Positions 53,045-63,989 of a stretch of 64,000 nucleotides of DNA are shown piece after piece (the stretch's first letter is position 1; the number at the start of each line of letters is the position of its first letter). The notes under the pieces were generated by a model. The model was given only the letters and a program-made list of their open reading frames with translations. It did no database searches and had not been told where the DNA came from. Both the position numbers and the translations under genes were made by a program. This DNA comes from Pseudomonas sp. PH1b (GTDB lineage: Bacteria; Pseudomonadota; Gammaproteobacteria; Pseudomonadales; Pseudomonadaceae), in assembly GCF_000633395.1 (NCBI RefSeq), contig NZ_AYMU01000006.1, positions 124,001 through 188,000 of the forward strand, read 5' to 3'.

Positions 53045-54661
53045 ATGTCCAATACCCCCAAACCCGTGCGCAACGTGCTCTACATCATGTGCGACCAACT
53101 GCGCCGGGATTACCTGTCGTGCTACGGCCACCCGCACCTGCACACCCCGAACATCGACCGCCTGGCGGCCGCCGGGGTGCGCTTCAGCCGCGCCTACACC
53201 CAGGGCACCATCTGCGGCCCGTCGCGCATGTCGGCCTACACCGGGCGCTACGTCAGCAGCCACCAGGTGGCCTGGAACGCCGTGCCCCTGCCCCTGGAGG
53301 AACTGACCCTGGGCGACTACCTGCGGCCCCATGGCATCCGTACCGCACTGGTGGGCAAGACCCACGCCACGCCCAATCTCGACGCCCTGCAGCGCCTGGC
53401 CATCGACCCCGAGAGCCCACAGGCCGAGGCCCTCAACGAGGTCGGCTTCGAGCCCTATTTCCGCCACGACGGCATCTACCCCGACGACCCGGTGTTCGAC
53501 GACAAACGCGAATCCGCGCCTTATACCCACTACCTGCGCGACCTCGGCTATGACGGGCGCAATCCCTGGCACGACTGGGCCAACGCCGGGGCCGGCGCGC
53601 AGGGGGAAATCCGCAGCGGCTGGAAAATGCGCAACGCCCACCTGCCGGCCCGGGTCGCGCAAGAGCACTCGGAAACCGTCTACACCACCGACCGCGCCAT
53701 CGACTTCATCAGCGAACAAGGCGAGCAGCCCTGGTGCCTGCACCTGTCCTACATCAAGCCGCACTGGCCCTACATCGCCCCGGCGCCCTACCACGCGCTG
53801 TATGGCCCGGAGCAGGTCATCCCGGCCGTGCGCGCCGAGCCTGGGCAGCTCAGTGATCACCCGGTCTACGCCGCCTTCCGCCAGCATGAAGAAAGCCTGA
53901 ATTTTTCCCGGGACGAAGTACGCCTGAACGTGGTGCCCACCTACATGGGCCTGATCAAGCAGGTGGATGACCAGCTCGGCCGGCTGTTCGATTTCCTGCA
54001 GAGCAACGGCCGCTGGGACGACACCCTGATCGTCTTCACCAGCGACCACGGCGACTTCCTCGGCGATCACTACCTGGGGGAAAAGGAATTCCTGCTGGAA
54101 CCGGCGGTGGGCGTGCCGCTGATCGTCCGCGACCCGCGGGCGGCGGCGGATATCAGCCGTGGCACGGTGGATGAGCGCCTGGTGGAAACCATCGACGCCC
54201 TGCCGACTTTTCTCGACGCCCTGGGCCTGCCGGGTGCCGAACATCGGCTCGAAGGTCGCTCGCTGATCCCCCTGTTGCACGGCGCCGAACCGGACTGGCG
54301 CCGCTACGCCATCAGCGAATACGACTACGCCTTCCAGGCCCCGGCGCGGGAGCGCCTGGGCCAGCCCATCGACCGCTGCCGCATGACCATGGTGCGCAGC
54401 GAGCGCTGGAAATACCTGGCGTATGACGGCTTGCGCCCACAGCTGTTCGACCTGCACAACGACCCCCAGGAGTTGAATGACCTGGGGGCCGCCCCGACCC
54501 ATGCCGCGGTGCGTGAAGAACACCTGGGGTATTTGCTGGAATGGCTGCGCGGCTTGAAACGCCGCACCACCATCAGCCATGAAGAAATCGACCTGCGGGG
54601 CCAGCGTTTTCGCTACGGCGAACCGGAAAGCGAAAAGCTGGTGCAGATCGGCGTGTGGTAA
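53045..54661 (+). CDS. Sulfatase of the phosphonate monoester hydrolase type
   Basis: A 538-residue cytoplasmic enzyme of the alkaline phosphatase superfamily. The formylglycine signature is Cys57 in ICGPSRMSAYTG, and the metal ligands include Asp17 and the pair in VFTSDHGDFLGDHYL. The Gln18 following Asp17 and the C-terminal LLEWLRGLKRRTTISH are like phosphonate monoester hydrolases, which also cleave sulfate monoesters. In this sulfate-ester cluster a sulfatase role is likely. I start it at the ATG at 53045, where the N-terminus begins PVRNVLYIMCDQ. Formylglycine formation needs an enzyme not found in the window. Confidence 0.85.
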   Translation: MSNTPKPVRNVLYIMCDQLRRDYLSCYGHPHLHTPNIDRLAAAGVRFSRAYTQGTICGPSRMSAYTGRYVSSHQVAWNAVPLPLEELTLGDYLRPHGIRTALVGKTHATPNLDALQRLAIDPESPQAEALNEVGFEPYFRHDGIYPDDPVFDDKRESAPYTHYLRDLGYDGRNPWHDWANAGAGAQGEIRSGWKMRNAHLPARVAQEHSETVYTTDRAIDFISEQGEQPWCLHLSYIKPHWPYIAPAPYHALYGPEQVIPAVRAEPGQLSDHPVYAAFRQHEESLNFSRDEVRLNVVPTYMGLIKQVDDQLGRLFDFLQSNGRWDDTLIVFTSDHGDFLGDHYLGEKEFLLEPAVGVPLIVRDPRAAADISRGTVDERLVETIDALPTFLDALGLPGAEHRLEGRSLIPLLHGAEPDWRRYAISEYDYAFQAPARERLGQPIDRCRMTMVRSERWKYLAYDGLRPQLFDLHNDPQELNDLGAAPTHAAVREEHLGYLLEWLRGLKRRTTISHEEIDLRGQRFRYGEPESEKLVQIGVW

Positions 54662-54676
54662 CCCGGCCCCCCTCCC

Positions 54677-55197
54677 GTAGGAGCCGGCTTGCCGGCGAAG
54701 AGGCCCTTGAGCCTTGCAGCGCTCTTGCGGGCGCTTTCGCTGGCAAGCCAGCTCCTACGGCGGGCAGGGTCATCGCAGAGTTCTCGTAGGAGCCGGCTTG
54801 CCGGCGAAGAGGTCCTTGAGCCTTGCAGCGCTTTTGCGGGCGCTTTCGCTGGCAAGCCAGCTCCTACAGCGGGCAGGGTCATCGCATGAATTTTCGTAGG
54901 AGCCGGCTTGCCGGCGAAGAGGTCCTCGAACCTTGCAGCGCTCTTGCGGGCGCCTTCGCTGGCAAGCCAGCTCCTACAGCGGGCAGGTTCATCGCATGAG
55001 TTTTCGTAGGAGCCGGCTTGCCGGCGAAGAGGCCCTCGAACCTTGCAGCGCTCTTGCGGGCGCTTTCGCTGGCAAGCCAGCTCCTACAGCGGGCAGGTTC
55101 ATCGCATGAATTTTCGTAGGAGCCGGCTTGCCGGCGAAGAGGCCCTCGAACCTTGCAGCGCTCTTGCGGGCGCTTTCGCTGGCAAGCCAGCTCCTAC
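54677..55197. repeat. REPIN array, five units
   Basis: Five REPINs begin at 54677, 54786, 54896, 55006 and 55116. From the second on, the period is exactly 110 bp, and the spacers (GCGGGCAGG-TTCATCGCATG type) are nearly identical, so the array arose by tandem duplication of a REPIN plus spacer. It separates the sulfatase gene from atsK and occupies the whole gap. Confidence 0.93.
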
Positions 55198-55223
55198 GGG
55201 AAGGGGCGGCGATGGAGGGCGGG

Positions 55224-56129
55224 TCAGAGGCCCTTGATGGTCTGGCTGCGTTGGCCGTGCACGCCCACCGGTACATCGCCCTTGAGGGTCACCCGGCGCA
55301 CCACGCGGTCCTGGGTGCCGTAGTCGTCAACCGCGTAATGCTGGGTCGAACGGTTGTCCCAGATCGCCACATCACCCGCGCTCCAGCGCCAGCGCACGGT
55401 GTTTTCCAGACGGGTGACGTGACTTTGCAGCAGGCCGAACAGGTGCGCCGAGTCGGCCTGGGAATAGCCCTTGATGCGCTTGACGAAGTGCCCCAGTACC
55501 AGGCTCTTTTCACCACTCTCGGGGTGCACGCGAACGATCGGGTGCTCGGTCTCGAACACCGTGGAGGTGAACACCTTGCGGTAACGCTCCAGCTTCTCTG
55601 CGGAGACGTCCGGCTTGACCCCGGCGTAGTCGTATTCGTTGCTGTGCACCGCCCAGAGCTTGTCCGCCAGTTCCCGCAGTTCCGCCGACAGTTCGTTGTA
55701 GGCAGTAGCGGTGTTGGCCCAGACCGTGTCGCCACCGGAGGCCGGGGCCACCACCGAACGCAGGATCGAGGCCTTGGGGTAGGCGTCGACGAAGGTCACG
55801 TCGGTGTGCCAGGAGTTGGCTCGCTGGCCCTGGGCGCCGTCCAGTTCCATCAGGTAGCGGGTGCCGTCGCGCACCGGCACCGTGGGATGGGCCGCCGGTT
55901 CGCCCAGCAGGTGGGAGAAGGCTTCCTGGCTCTGGTCATCGAGGTGGGACTGGCCCCGGAAGAAGATCACTTTGTACTGCACCAGCGCTTGCTGGATCGC
56001 TTCCACGGTGGCGGCGTCGAGATCGCCGGACAGTTGCACGCCACGAATCTCGGCGCCGATACGGCCGGCCACCGGATGAATGTCCAGGGCATGAATGGCG
56101 GGTTTAACGGCTAATGCGGCATTGCTCAT
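55224..56129 (-). CDS. atsK: Alkylsulfatase, Fe(II)/2-oxoglutarate dioxygenase
   Basis: A 301-residue TauD-family dioxygenase that oxidatively cleaves alkyl sulfates to an aldehyde and sulfate, using 2-oxoglutarate. The metal ligands are His108 and Asp110 in NSWHTDVTF and a distal His in STQHYAVDDYG, the positions reported for P. putida AtsK, which also has 301 residues. I start it at 56129, after GAGGG, rather than at a GTG-containing upstream frame. The dyad TTCGTTGACGGAATAAG lies about 100 bases upstream. It is divergent from the second LysR gene. Confidence 0.93.
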   Translation of the reverse strand: MSNAALAVKPAIHALDIHPVAGRIGAEIRGVQLSGDLDAATVEAIQQALVQYKVIFFRGQSHLDDQSQEAFSHLLGEPAAHPTVPVRDGTRYLMELDGAQGQRANSWHTDVTFVDAYPKASILRSVVAPASGGDTVWANTATAYNELSAELRELADKLWAVHSNEYDYAGVKPDVSAEKLERYRKVFTSTVFETEHPIVRVHPESGEKSLVLGHFVKRIKGYSQADSAHLFGLLQSHVTRLENTVRWRWSAGDVAIWDNRSTQHYAVDDYGTQDRVVRRVTLKGDVPVGVHGQRSQTIKGL

Positions 56130-56221
56130 CGGATACACCCTCATCTGACTGCTTACGGTTTGAGCCGCAGCGAAACAACGCTCTATCTATATTCAATTTT
56201 GATCTAATAGATATTCATGTG

Positions 56222-56240
56222 CTTCGTTGACGGAATAAGA
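56222..56240 (-). promoter_or_regulatory. Candidate sulfur-limitation dyad upstream of atsK
   Basis: CTTCGTTGACGGAATAAGA (plus strand) matches the TTCGTTAAGGAATAAG element at 37241 with one extra base between the halves. It lies in the AT-rich atsK/LysR divergent promoter. Confidence 0.45.
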
Positions 56241-56313
56241 GCTTGCATTTAAAACCTCATTCCTTACTCGTCGCAAATGCCTTCGAGCTATTTTTCGGAT
56301 GCCGGGAAAGCAT

Positions 56314-57234
56314 ATGGATCTTCGCCAACTGCGTTACTTCATCGCCCTCAACGAGCACCGCAGTTTTGTCCGTGCCGCCGATGCCATGGGCATCACCCAG
56401 CCGGCCTTCAGCCGCAGTATCCAGGGCCTGGAGCAGGAGTTCGGTTGTGTGCTGGTGGACCGTGGGCACAAGGACCTGCGCCCCACGCCGGAAGGCCAGG
56501 TGGTGCTGCAGCACGCCTTGAGCCTGGTCCAGGGCGCGGCCCTGCTGAGCAGTGAAGTGACGCGGATGACCAAGCTCGATGCCGGCGAAGTGCGCTTCGG
56601 CTGCGGCCCGGCCCCGGCGGTGAAACTGGTGCCCGATGCGGTGGCGCAATTCACCAGCGCCCACCCCAAGGTGCGCACCTGCTTTGCCGTGGACAACTGG
56701 GAAAAACTCAGCCGCAGCCTGAACCGCGAAGAGATCGAGTTCTTTATCGCCGACATCCGCCATTTCGAGGCCGACCCGAACTACCAGACCCAGCCCCTGA
56801 CGCCCAAGCGCGGAGTGTTCTTCTGCCGTCCCGGGCACCCACTGCTGGCCAAGGAAAGCCTGTCCACCAACGACATGTTCGACTACCCCCTGGCCACCAC
56901 CCTGATCCCCCCGGGGATCCGCAAGCTGCTGGCCAACCTCAGCGGGCGCATCGACTTTTCGCCGACCATCGAGACCGAGCACTTCCCGGCCCTGGTGAAG
57001 ATCGTCCGCCAGTCCAATGCCATTGGCGTGGGCACCGCCGAGGCCTTTGCCGAAGACATCGAGCAGGGCTCCCTGGCGCTGCTGCACTGGCGCAACCTGC
57101 CGCAGAACATCGACAGCCTGAATGCCCGCTGCGGTATCGTCAGCCGCAGCGGCTTTCGCCTGTCACCGGCGGCGCGCAAGCTGATCGAGGTCTTGGTGGC
57201 GGTGGACCAGCAGAGCCACGCCATCGCCGTGTAG
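56314..57234 (+). CDS. LysR-family regulator, paralogue of 51660-52604
   Basis: A 306-residue regulator with winged helix (LRYFIALNEHRSFVRAADAMGITQPAFSRSIQGLE) and an effector domain containing VRFGCGPAPAVKLVPDAVAQF and RHFEADPNYQTQ. Many blocks are shared with the first LysR of this region, so the two are paralogues. It diverges from atsK and precedes atsR, which runs the other way. Control of atsK or the ats transporter is inferred. The start ATG at 56314 follows GGGAAAG. Confidence 0.85.
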   Translation: MDLRQLRYFIALNEHRSFVRAADAMGITQPAFSRSIQGLEQEFGCVLVDRGHKDLRPTPEGQVVLQHALSLVQGAALLSSEVTRMTKLDAGEVRFGCGPAPAVKLVPDAVAQFTSAHPKVRTCFAVDNWEKLSRSLNREEIEFFIADIRHFEADPNYQTQPLTPKRGVFFCRPGHPLLAKESLSTNDMFDYPLATTLIPPGIRKLLANLSGRIDFSPTIETEHFPALVKIVRQSNAIGVGTAEAFAEDIEQGSLALLHWRNLPQNIDSLNARCGIVSRSGFRLSPAARKLIEVLVAVDQQSHAIAV

Positions 57235-57240
57235 AACAGC

Positions 57241-57380
57241 TGCGCCGGCAAGCCGGCCGCTACAAGATCCCGCACGGTATCCCCGCCGACCGTAGGAGCT
57301 GGCTTGCCAGCGAAGAGGCCCTCAAGGCCGCCCTCGCCGACCAGCCGGCTCCAGGGTTACGCAGGAGCCGGCCTGCCGGC
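57241..57380. repeat. Degenerate REP sequences
   Basis: Several decayed REP fragments (GCCGGCAAGCCGGC near 57245, GTAGGAGCTGGCTTGCCAGC near 57292, GCAGGAGCCGGCCTGCCGGC near 57361) occupy the gap between the LysR and atsR genes. They are more diverged than the arrays elsewhere. Confidence 0.7.
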
Positions 57381-57394
57381 GGCTGGTGCCGACC

Positions 57395-58417
57395 TCAAAG
57401 ACCGGCAGCAGCCAACTGCGGTGCAACCCAGGCATCCACCTTGAACGGCTTGCGAATCAAGCGCTCCTTGGCCGCCAGGTCGACCGAATCCTGCAGTTTG
57501 CCGAGGAACACCGGGTCCAGGGTCGAGGGGAAGATCTCGCTCAGGCGCTGGTCCTTGAGGTCATCCTGGAGAATCACCGGTGGATAACTGGCCAACCCCG
57601 ACACCAGCTGGATGTAGGCTTCCTTGTTGCTGTCCTGGGTCAGCCACTCTACGGCCTGCTGCTGGGCCTTGAGCAGTTTTTCCACGGCCTCGGGATGTTC
57701 GTCGACAAACTTGCCGCTGCCCACCAGCACGCTCTGCACGCTGCCGGCGCCGCCCAGGTCCTTGGTGCTCAGGGGCAGTTCGGCCAGGCCTTTGCTGCGC
57801 AGGGCCGAGAGCCCGGTGCTGCCCCAGGACGCATCGATCTGCCTGGCCGCCAGGGCCGCCACTGCGGCGTTGAAATCAAGATTGACCACCTTCAGGTCCT
57901 TCTCGCTCAACCCCCGGCTGGCCAGGGCGGCATCGAACGAAAGCTGGGTGGCGGTGCCACGGAACACCGCCACGCGCTTACCCTTGAGGTCTTCCAGGGT
58001 CTTGATCCCGGAACCCGGGACCACCCCCAGGTAGTGCTTGACCCCACGGGCCGAGGCGCTGAGCAGGCGGGTATCCAGGCCATTGGATTTACCGATGATC
58101 GCCGCCAGGTCCCCCAGGTAGGCCAGGTCCACCTGGCCGTTGGCGAAGGCCTCGTTGATCACCGGTCCGGCCCCCTTGAAGAAATTCCACTGAATCTTGA
58201 TGCCCTGGTCGGCGAAGGCTTTTTCGAAGATCTGCTGCTGGCGCAGCACATCCACCACCCCGCCACCACTGTGCTGGGTACCGGCGCTGAGGTCGGGCAC
58301 GGCGATGCGGATTTCCTTGAGTTCGGCGGCCTGGGACAGCAGCGGCAGGCAACCCAGCAACCCCGCCAGGGCCGGTGCGGCGAACAGACTGATCACGCGT
58401 TTGAAGGGAAGGCTCAT
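57395..58417 (-). CDS. atsR: Sulfate-ester-binding periplasmic protein AtsR
   Basis: The binding subunit (340 residues) of the aryl/alkyl sulfate ester importer. The start at 58417 is preceded by GGAG and gives a signal peptide ending QAA before ELKEIRIAVPD. Motifs of the SsuA/TauA-like group are present: AGTQHSGGGVV, KIQWNFFKGAGPVINEAFANGQVDLAYLGD and VAVFRGTATQLSFDAAL. It is divergent from the fused permease gene atsB, the arrangement being atsR against atsBC-atsA here. The substrate is inferred from the neighbouring arylsulfatase. Confidence 0.88.
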   Translation of the reverse strand: MSLPFKRVISLFAAPALAGLLGCLPLLSQAAELKEIRIAVPDLSAGTQHSGGGVVDVLRQQQIFEKAFADQGIKIQWNFFKGAGPVINEAFANGQVDLAYLGDLAAIIGKSNGLDTRLLSASARGVKHYLGVVPGSGIKTLEDLKGKRVAVFRGTATQLSFDAALASRGLSEKDLKVVNLDFNAAVAALAARQIDASWGSTGLSALRSKGLAELPLSTKDLGGAGSVQSVLVGSGKFVDEHPEAVEKLLKAQQQAVEWLTQDSNKEAYIQLVSGLASYPPVILQDDLKDQRLSEIFPSTLDPVFLGKLQDSVDLAAKERLIRKPFKVDAWVAPQLAAAGL

Positions 58418-58505
58418 GGGTACGGCTCCTGGGTGCAAGGGCATTGAGGAGCAAAAGGTAGGCATGGAATGGATAAGTATTTAAATACTATAAATTCACA
58501 TTTTA

Positions 58506-58521
58506 ATAACCTTATCGAATA
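58506..58521 (+). promoter_or_regulatory. Candidate sulfur-limitation dyad between atsR and atsB
   Basis: ATAACCTTATCGAATA on the plus strand matches 11 of the last 12 positions of the TATTCCTTAACGAATA form of the 37235 element (CCTTA-CGAATA). It lies in the divergent atsR/atsB promoter. Confidence 0.45.
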
Positions 58522-58553
58522 AATCAGCAGCCACGGGCCTCTTCTGCGGCCAT

Positions 58554-58587
58554 GCATCAAACGCATGGAAAATATTCTTCGAATGCA
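58554..58587 (+). promoter_or_regulatory. Shared sulfatase box B
   Basis: The counterpart of box A (52951-52984), 27 of 34 bases identical and with the same spacing of its parts. It lies about 220 bases before atsB and about 140 bases from atsR. The remaining 389-base gap (58418-58806) holds no gene. Confidence 0.6.
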
Positions 58588-58806
58588 TTGGATGCGTGGC
58601 GGCGAGAGGCCTTAAATGGCTTCTCTTATCGCTCAATAGCATTGATAAGAATTTTAATAGACCACAAAGGAATATTGCAGGAAGCGACGTGTCGCCGCCG
58701 GGGCCCTTCGGCCCTGCCGCGCTCCAGGGAGACCTTCACAGCTCTGTGCAAGGCCACCCGGCCGCTCCTGCATGAGCCATGCAGAACCCGACGACGGAGG
58801 TCATCC

Positions 58807-60398
58807 ATGGCCCGTGTTTCCCTGCTCAGCCTGCCCTTGGCAGCCCCCTCCAGCGCCCGCCCGGGATGGCCACGGGTCAGCCAGCGTCTGTTGCCCTGGC
58901 TATTGCCCCTGGGCCTCTTCGGCCTGTGGTGGCTGGCCAGCCGCAATCACTGGATGAGCGAGCAGATCCTGCCGGCCCCGGCGCTGGTCTGGAGCAGTGC
59001 CCTGGAGCTGGCCCACGGCGAGCTGTGGAGCCACCTGGCGATCAGTCTGCAACGGCTGTTCTGGGGCTTGCTGGCGGGTATCGCCGCCGGAGCCCTGCTG
59101 GGCGGCGCCCTGGGTTTCAGCCAGCGCCTGGAACGCCTGGTGTTCCCCACTTTCGGCGCCCTGGCGCAGATCCCGACCCTGGCCTGGATTCCGCTGTTCA
59201 TGGTGTTCTTCGGCATCGGTGAAGTGCTCAAGCTGGTGGTGCTGATCAAGGCCGTGGTGGTCCCGGTGACCCTGCACACCCTGGTGGGGGTGCGCGACGC
59301 CCAGCCCCGGCTGCGGGAAGCCGCAGCAGTGCTGCGCCTGCCGCCGGCGCTGCTGGTGCGGCGCCTGGTGCTGCCTGCCGCGCTGCCGGCCTTCATGGCC
59401 GGCATACGCCTGGCCCTGGCCACCGGCTGGACCTCGCTGCTGGCGGTGGAACTGCTGGCCTCCAGCGAAGGGATCGGCTACCTGATGGTCTGGGCGCGGC
59501 AGCTGTTCATGCTGGACATCGTCTTCGTGTGCATCCTGGTGATCGGCCTGCTGGGGGTGTGCATGGACCGTGGCATCGGCTGGCTCGACCGCAAGCTGGT
59601 GCACTGGCCGCACCCGGCCACCGCCGAATTCCGCCGTGGCCCGCGCTATCAGGGCTGGCAGCGCCTGCAACCCTGGCTACTGCCCCTGGCGCTGCTGGCC
59701 CTGTGGCAGCTGGCGAGCGACCAGCAATGGGTCGATCCGAACATTCTGCCCAGCCCCCTGGCGGTGCTCGCCACCACCGGCAGCGGCCTGCTCGATGGCA
59801 GCCTGCTGGGGGGCATGGGCCTGAGCCTGGGGCGCACCCTCGGCGGCCTGCTGCTGGGCGGTGGCCTGGGCTTGGTCTTTGGCCTGCTGCTAGGCCTGTC
59901 GCGCGTCAGTGAACGCCTGCTGGGACCGACCCTGGCCGCTATCCGCCAGATCGCCATCTTCGCCTGGGTGCCGCTGCTCACCGCCTGGTTCGGCCTGGGG
60001 GAGTTGGCCAAGTGGGTGTTCGTCGCCCTGGCCGCGTTCTTCCCGCTGTTCATCGCCACCCAGCGCAGCGTCGCCCAGCTCTCGCCGCAACTGGCGGAGG
60101 CCGCCCAGGTGCTGCGCCTGAACCTCTGGCAACGGCTGCGTCGGCTGGTGCTGCCGGGCGCTGCGCCGGGGATTTTCGCCGGACTGCGCATCAGCCTGAT
60201 CTACGCCTGGCTGGGCACCATCGGCGCGGAATACTTCATGCCGTCCAACGGCGGCATCGGCAGCCAGATGATCAGCGCCCAGCAACTGCTGCGCATGGAC
60301 CTGATCATGGCCGGCATGCTCCTGGTGGGCCTTACCGGGGCCCTGCTCAACCTCATCGGCCAACAGCTCGAACGTCGCGCCACCCGCTGGAGACACGC

Positions 60399-60402
<4 letters not shown>
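58807..60402 (+). CDS. atsB: Fused tandem ABC permease AtsB
   Basis: A 531-residue inner-membrane protein made of two SsuC-type permease domains in one chain: about residues 25-265 and 290-525, each with its own EAA loop (REAAAVLRLPPALLVRRLVLPAALPAFMAGI and AEAAQVLRLNLWQRLRRLVLPGAAPGIFAGL, beginning ARVSL at the N-terminus). A single fused permease was described for AtsB of P. putida. The start ATG at 58807 follows GGAGG. It overlaps atsC by four bases, ending TGA within ATGA. Confidence 0.9.
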
Positions 60403-62839
<2,437 letters not shown>

Positions 62840-62859
62840 ACCTTTAGAAGCTGACTTGT

Positions 62860-62941
62860 GTAGGAGCTGGCTTGCCAGCGAAGGCGTCCTCCAGGGCAAC
62901 ACAAGGCTCAAGGGCCCTTTCGCCGGCAAGCCGGCTCCTAC
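62860..62941. repeat. REPIN, inverted order
   Basis: One REPIN with the GTAGGAGCTGGCTTGCCAGC arm first, between atsA and the convergent desaturase gene; its last base lies five bases before the desaturase stop codon. Confidence 0.88.
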
Positions 62942-62945
62942 AGGC

Positions 62946-63989
62946 TTAGGCCCGCACACCACCGCCTGCATCCTCCTGCACCTGCTCCACGGGATGAAAG
63001 CGATTGGCCCGGGCAAAGGTGCCGAAGTCGTTGAAACGCACCCCCATCTCGGCCATCACCCTGTGCGCCACCGGCGCCGTCATCTGGCGGATGTAGAAGG
63101 GTTCCTTGACCACGAAATGGTGGATGCCGTGGGTGCTGCCGAAATTGCAGCAGAAGGCCTGCAGCGGCCACAGCCACCAGGGGTTGAGCACCTGGGTCTG
63201 CTGGATCACGTTGCCCGCTTCGATATCGCCGTAGTAGTGCATGTTGGAACTGACAAAGTGCAGGCAGAAGGTGCGCAGCACGTTGGGGCCAATGATCACC
63301 ACCACGGCGATATCGATGACGTGCATCAGCGCCAGGGTATCGGCCGACCACTGGATCGGGCTGCCCAGCAGGGCGGCCACGCCGTTGGCCCCGTGAAACC
63401 CGAGGAACACATACCAGGCGCTCCAGTGCAGCAGGGCCAGCGGCGCGTACACCGCCAGGGTGCGCACAAGGATGCCCAGCTTGCGCCTGGCGCCCGGCGC
63501 CCGCAGCAGGCGGATGAAGGCCGCCATCATGTTGTCGCCCACCATCAGCAGCCGGGCGAGGCCCCAGGGCTCGCCGTTGGTGATGGCACGCTCCTCGATA
63601 TCGCTCTCGCTGCCGGACACCTTGTGGTGATTCAGGTGCAGATGGCGCCGCACCCAGGGGTTGATGGTGCTCGGCCGCGCCAGCCAGACCAGCCCCAGCA
63701 TCAGGTTGTGGGGCAGGCGCCGCTTGCGAAAGTACATGCTGTGGATCAGGTCGTGCTCCAGCTCGTGGGTCAGCGAGGCGAAGAACGCGTTGAGCAGCAA
63801 GCACCCCCAGCCGGGCAGATAACCACCGAGGTAGAGCGCCGCCGACCCGACCATTGCGGCCAGGGCCAAGGCCAGGATGCCCGCGCCCAGGGCATCCTGA
63901 TGCTGCAACAGGGGGTAGCGCCGGCGCAATTCGTCGCCCCGGGCCAGGACCACCTGGCGAATATGCGCGGCTCGTTGTTGCGCGTTCAT
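62946..63989 (-). CDS. Fatty acid desaturase-like di-iron membrane protein
   Basis: A 347-residue integral membrane enzyme with the three histidine boxes of fatty acid desaturases and related hydroxylases: HELEHD, HLNHH and HGIHH, placed between membrane segments. NMHYYGDIEAGN and GSTHGIHHFVVKEPFYIRQ are conserved blocks. It uses an electron donor and oxygen to introduce a double bond or hydroxyl into a lipid or hydrocarbon. The start near the window end has no visible upstream context. Substrate is unknown. Confidence 0.88.
   Translation of the reverse strand: MNAQQRAAHIRQVVLARGDELRRRYPLLQHQDALGAGILALALAAMVGSAALYLGGYLPGWGCLLLNAFFASLTHELEHDLIHSMYFRKRRLPHNLMLGLVWLARPSTINPWVRRHLHLNHHKVSGSESDIEERAITNGEPWGLARLLMVGDNMMAAFIRLLRAPGARRKLGILVRTLAVYAPLALLHWSAWYVFLGFHGANGVAALLGSPIQWSADTLALMHVIDIAVVVIIGPNVLRTFCLHFVSSNMHYYGDIEAGNVIQQTQVLNPWWLWPLQAFCCNFGSTHGIHHFVVKEPFYIRQMTAPVAHRVMAEMGVRFNDFGTFARANRFHPVEQVQEDAGGGVRA

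Noticed and set aside
52505..54580. 691-codon frame antisense to the sulfatase gene
   Set aside because: It runs through REP repeats and shadows a gene with an intact formylglycine motif.
52640..55197. Regularly spaced repeats as a CRISPR array
   Set aside because: The repeats are imperfect REP palindromes, the spacers are nearly identical to each other, and there are no cas genes.
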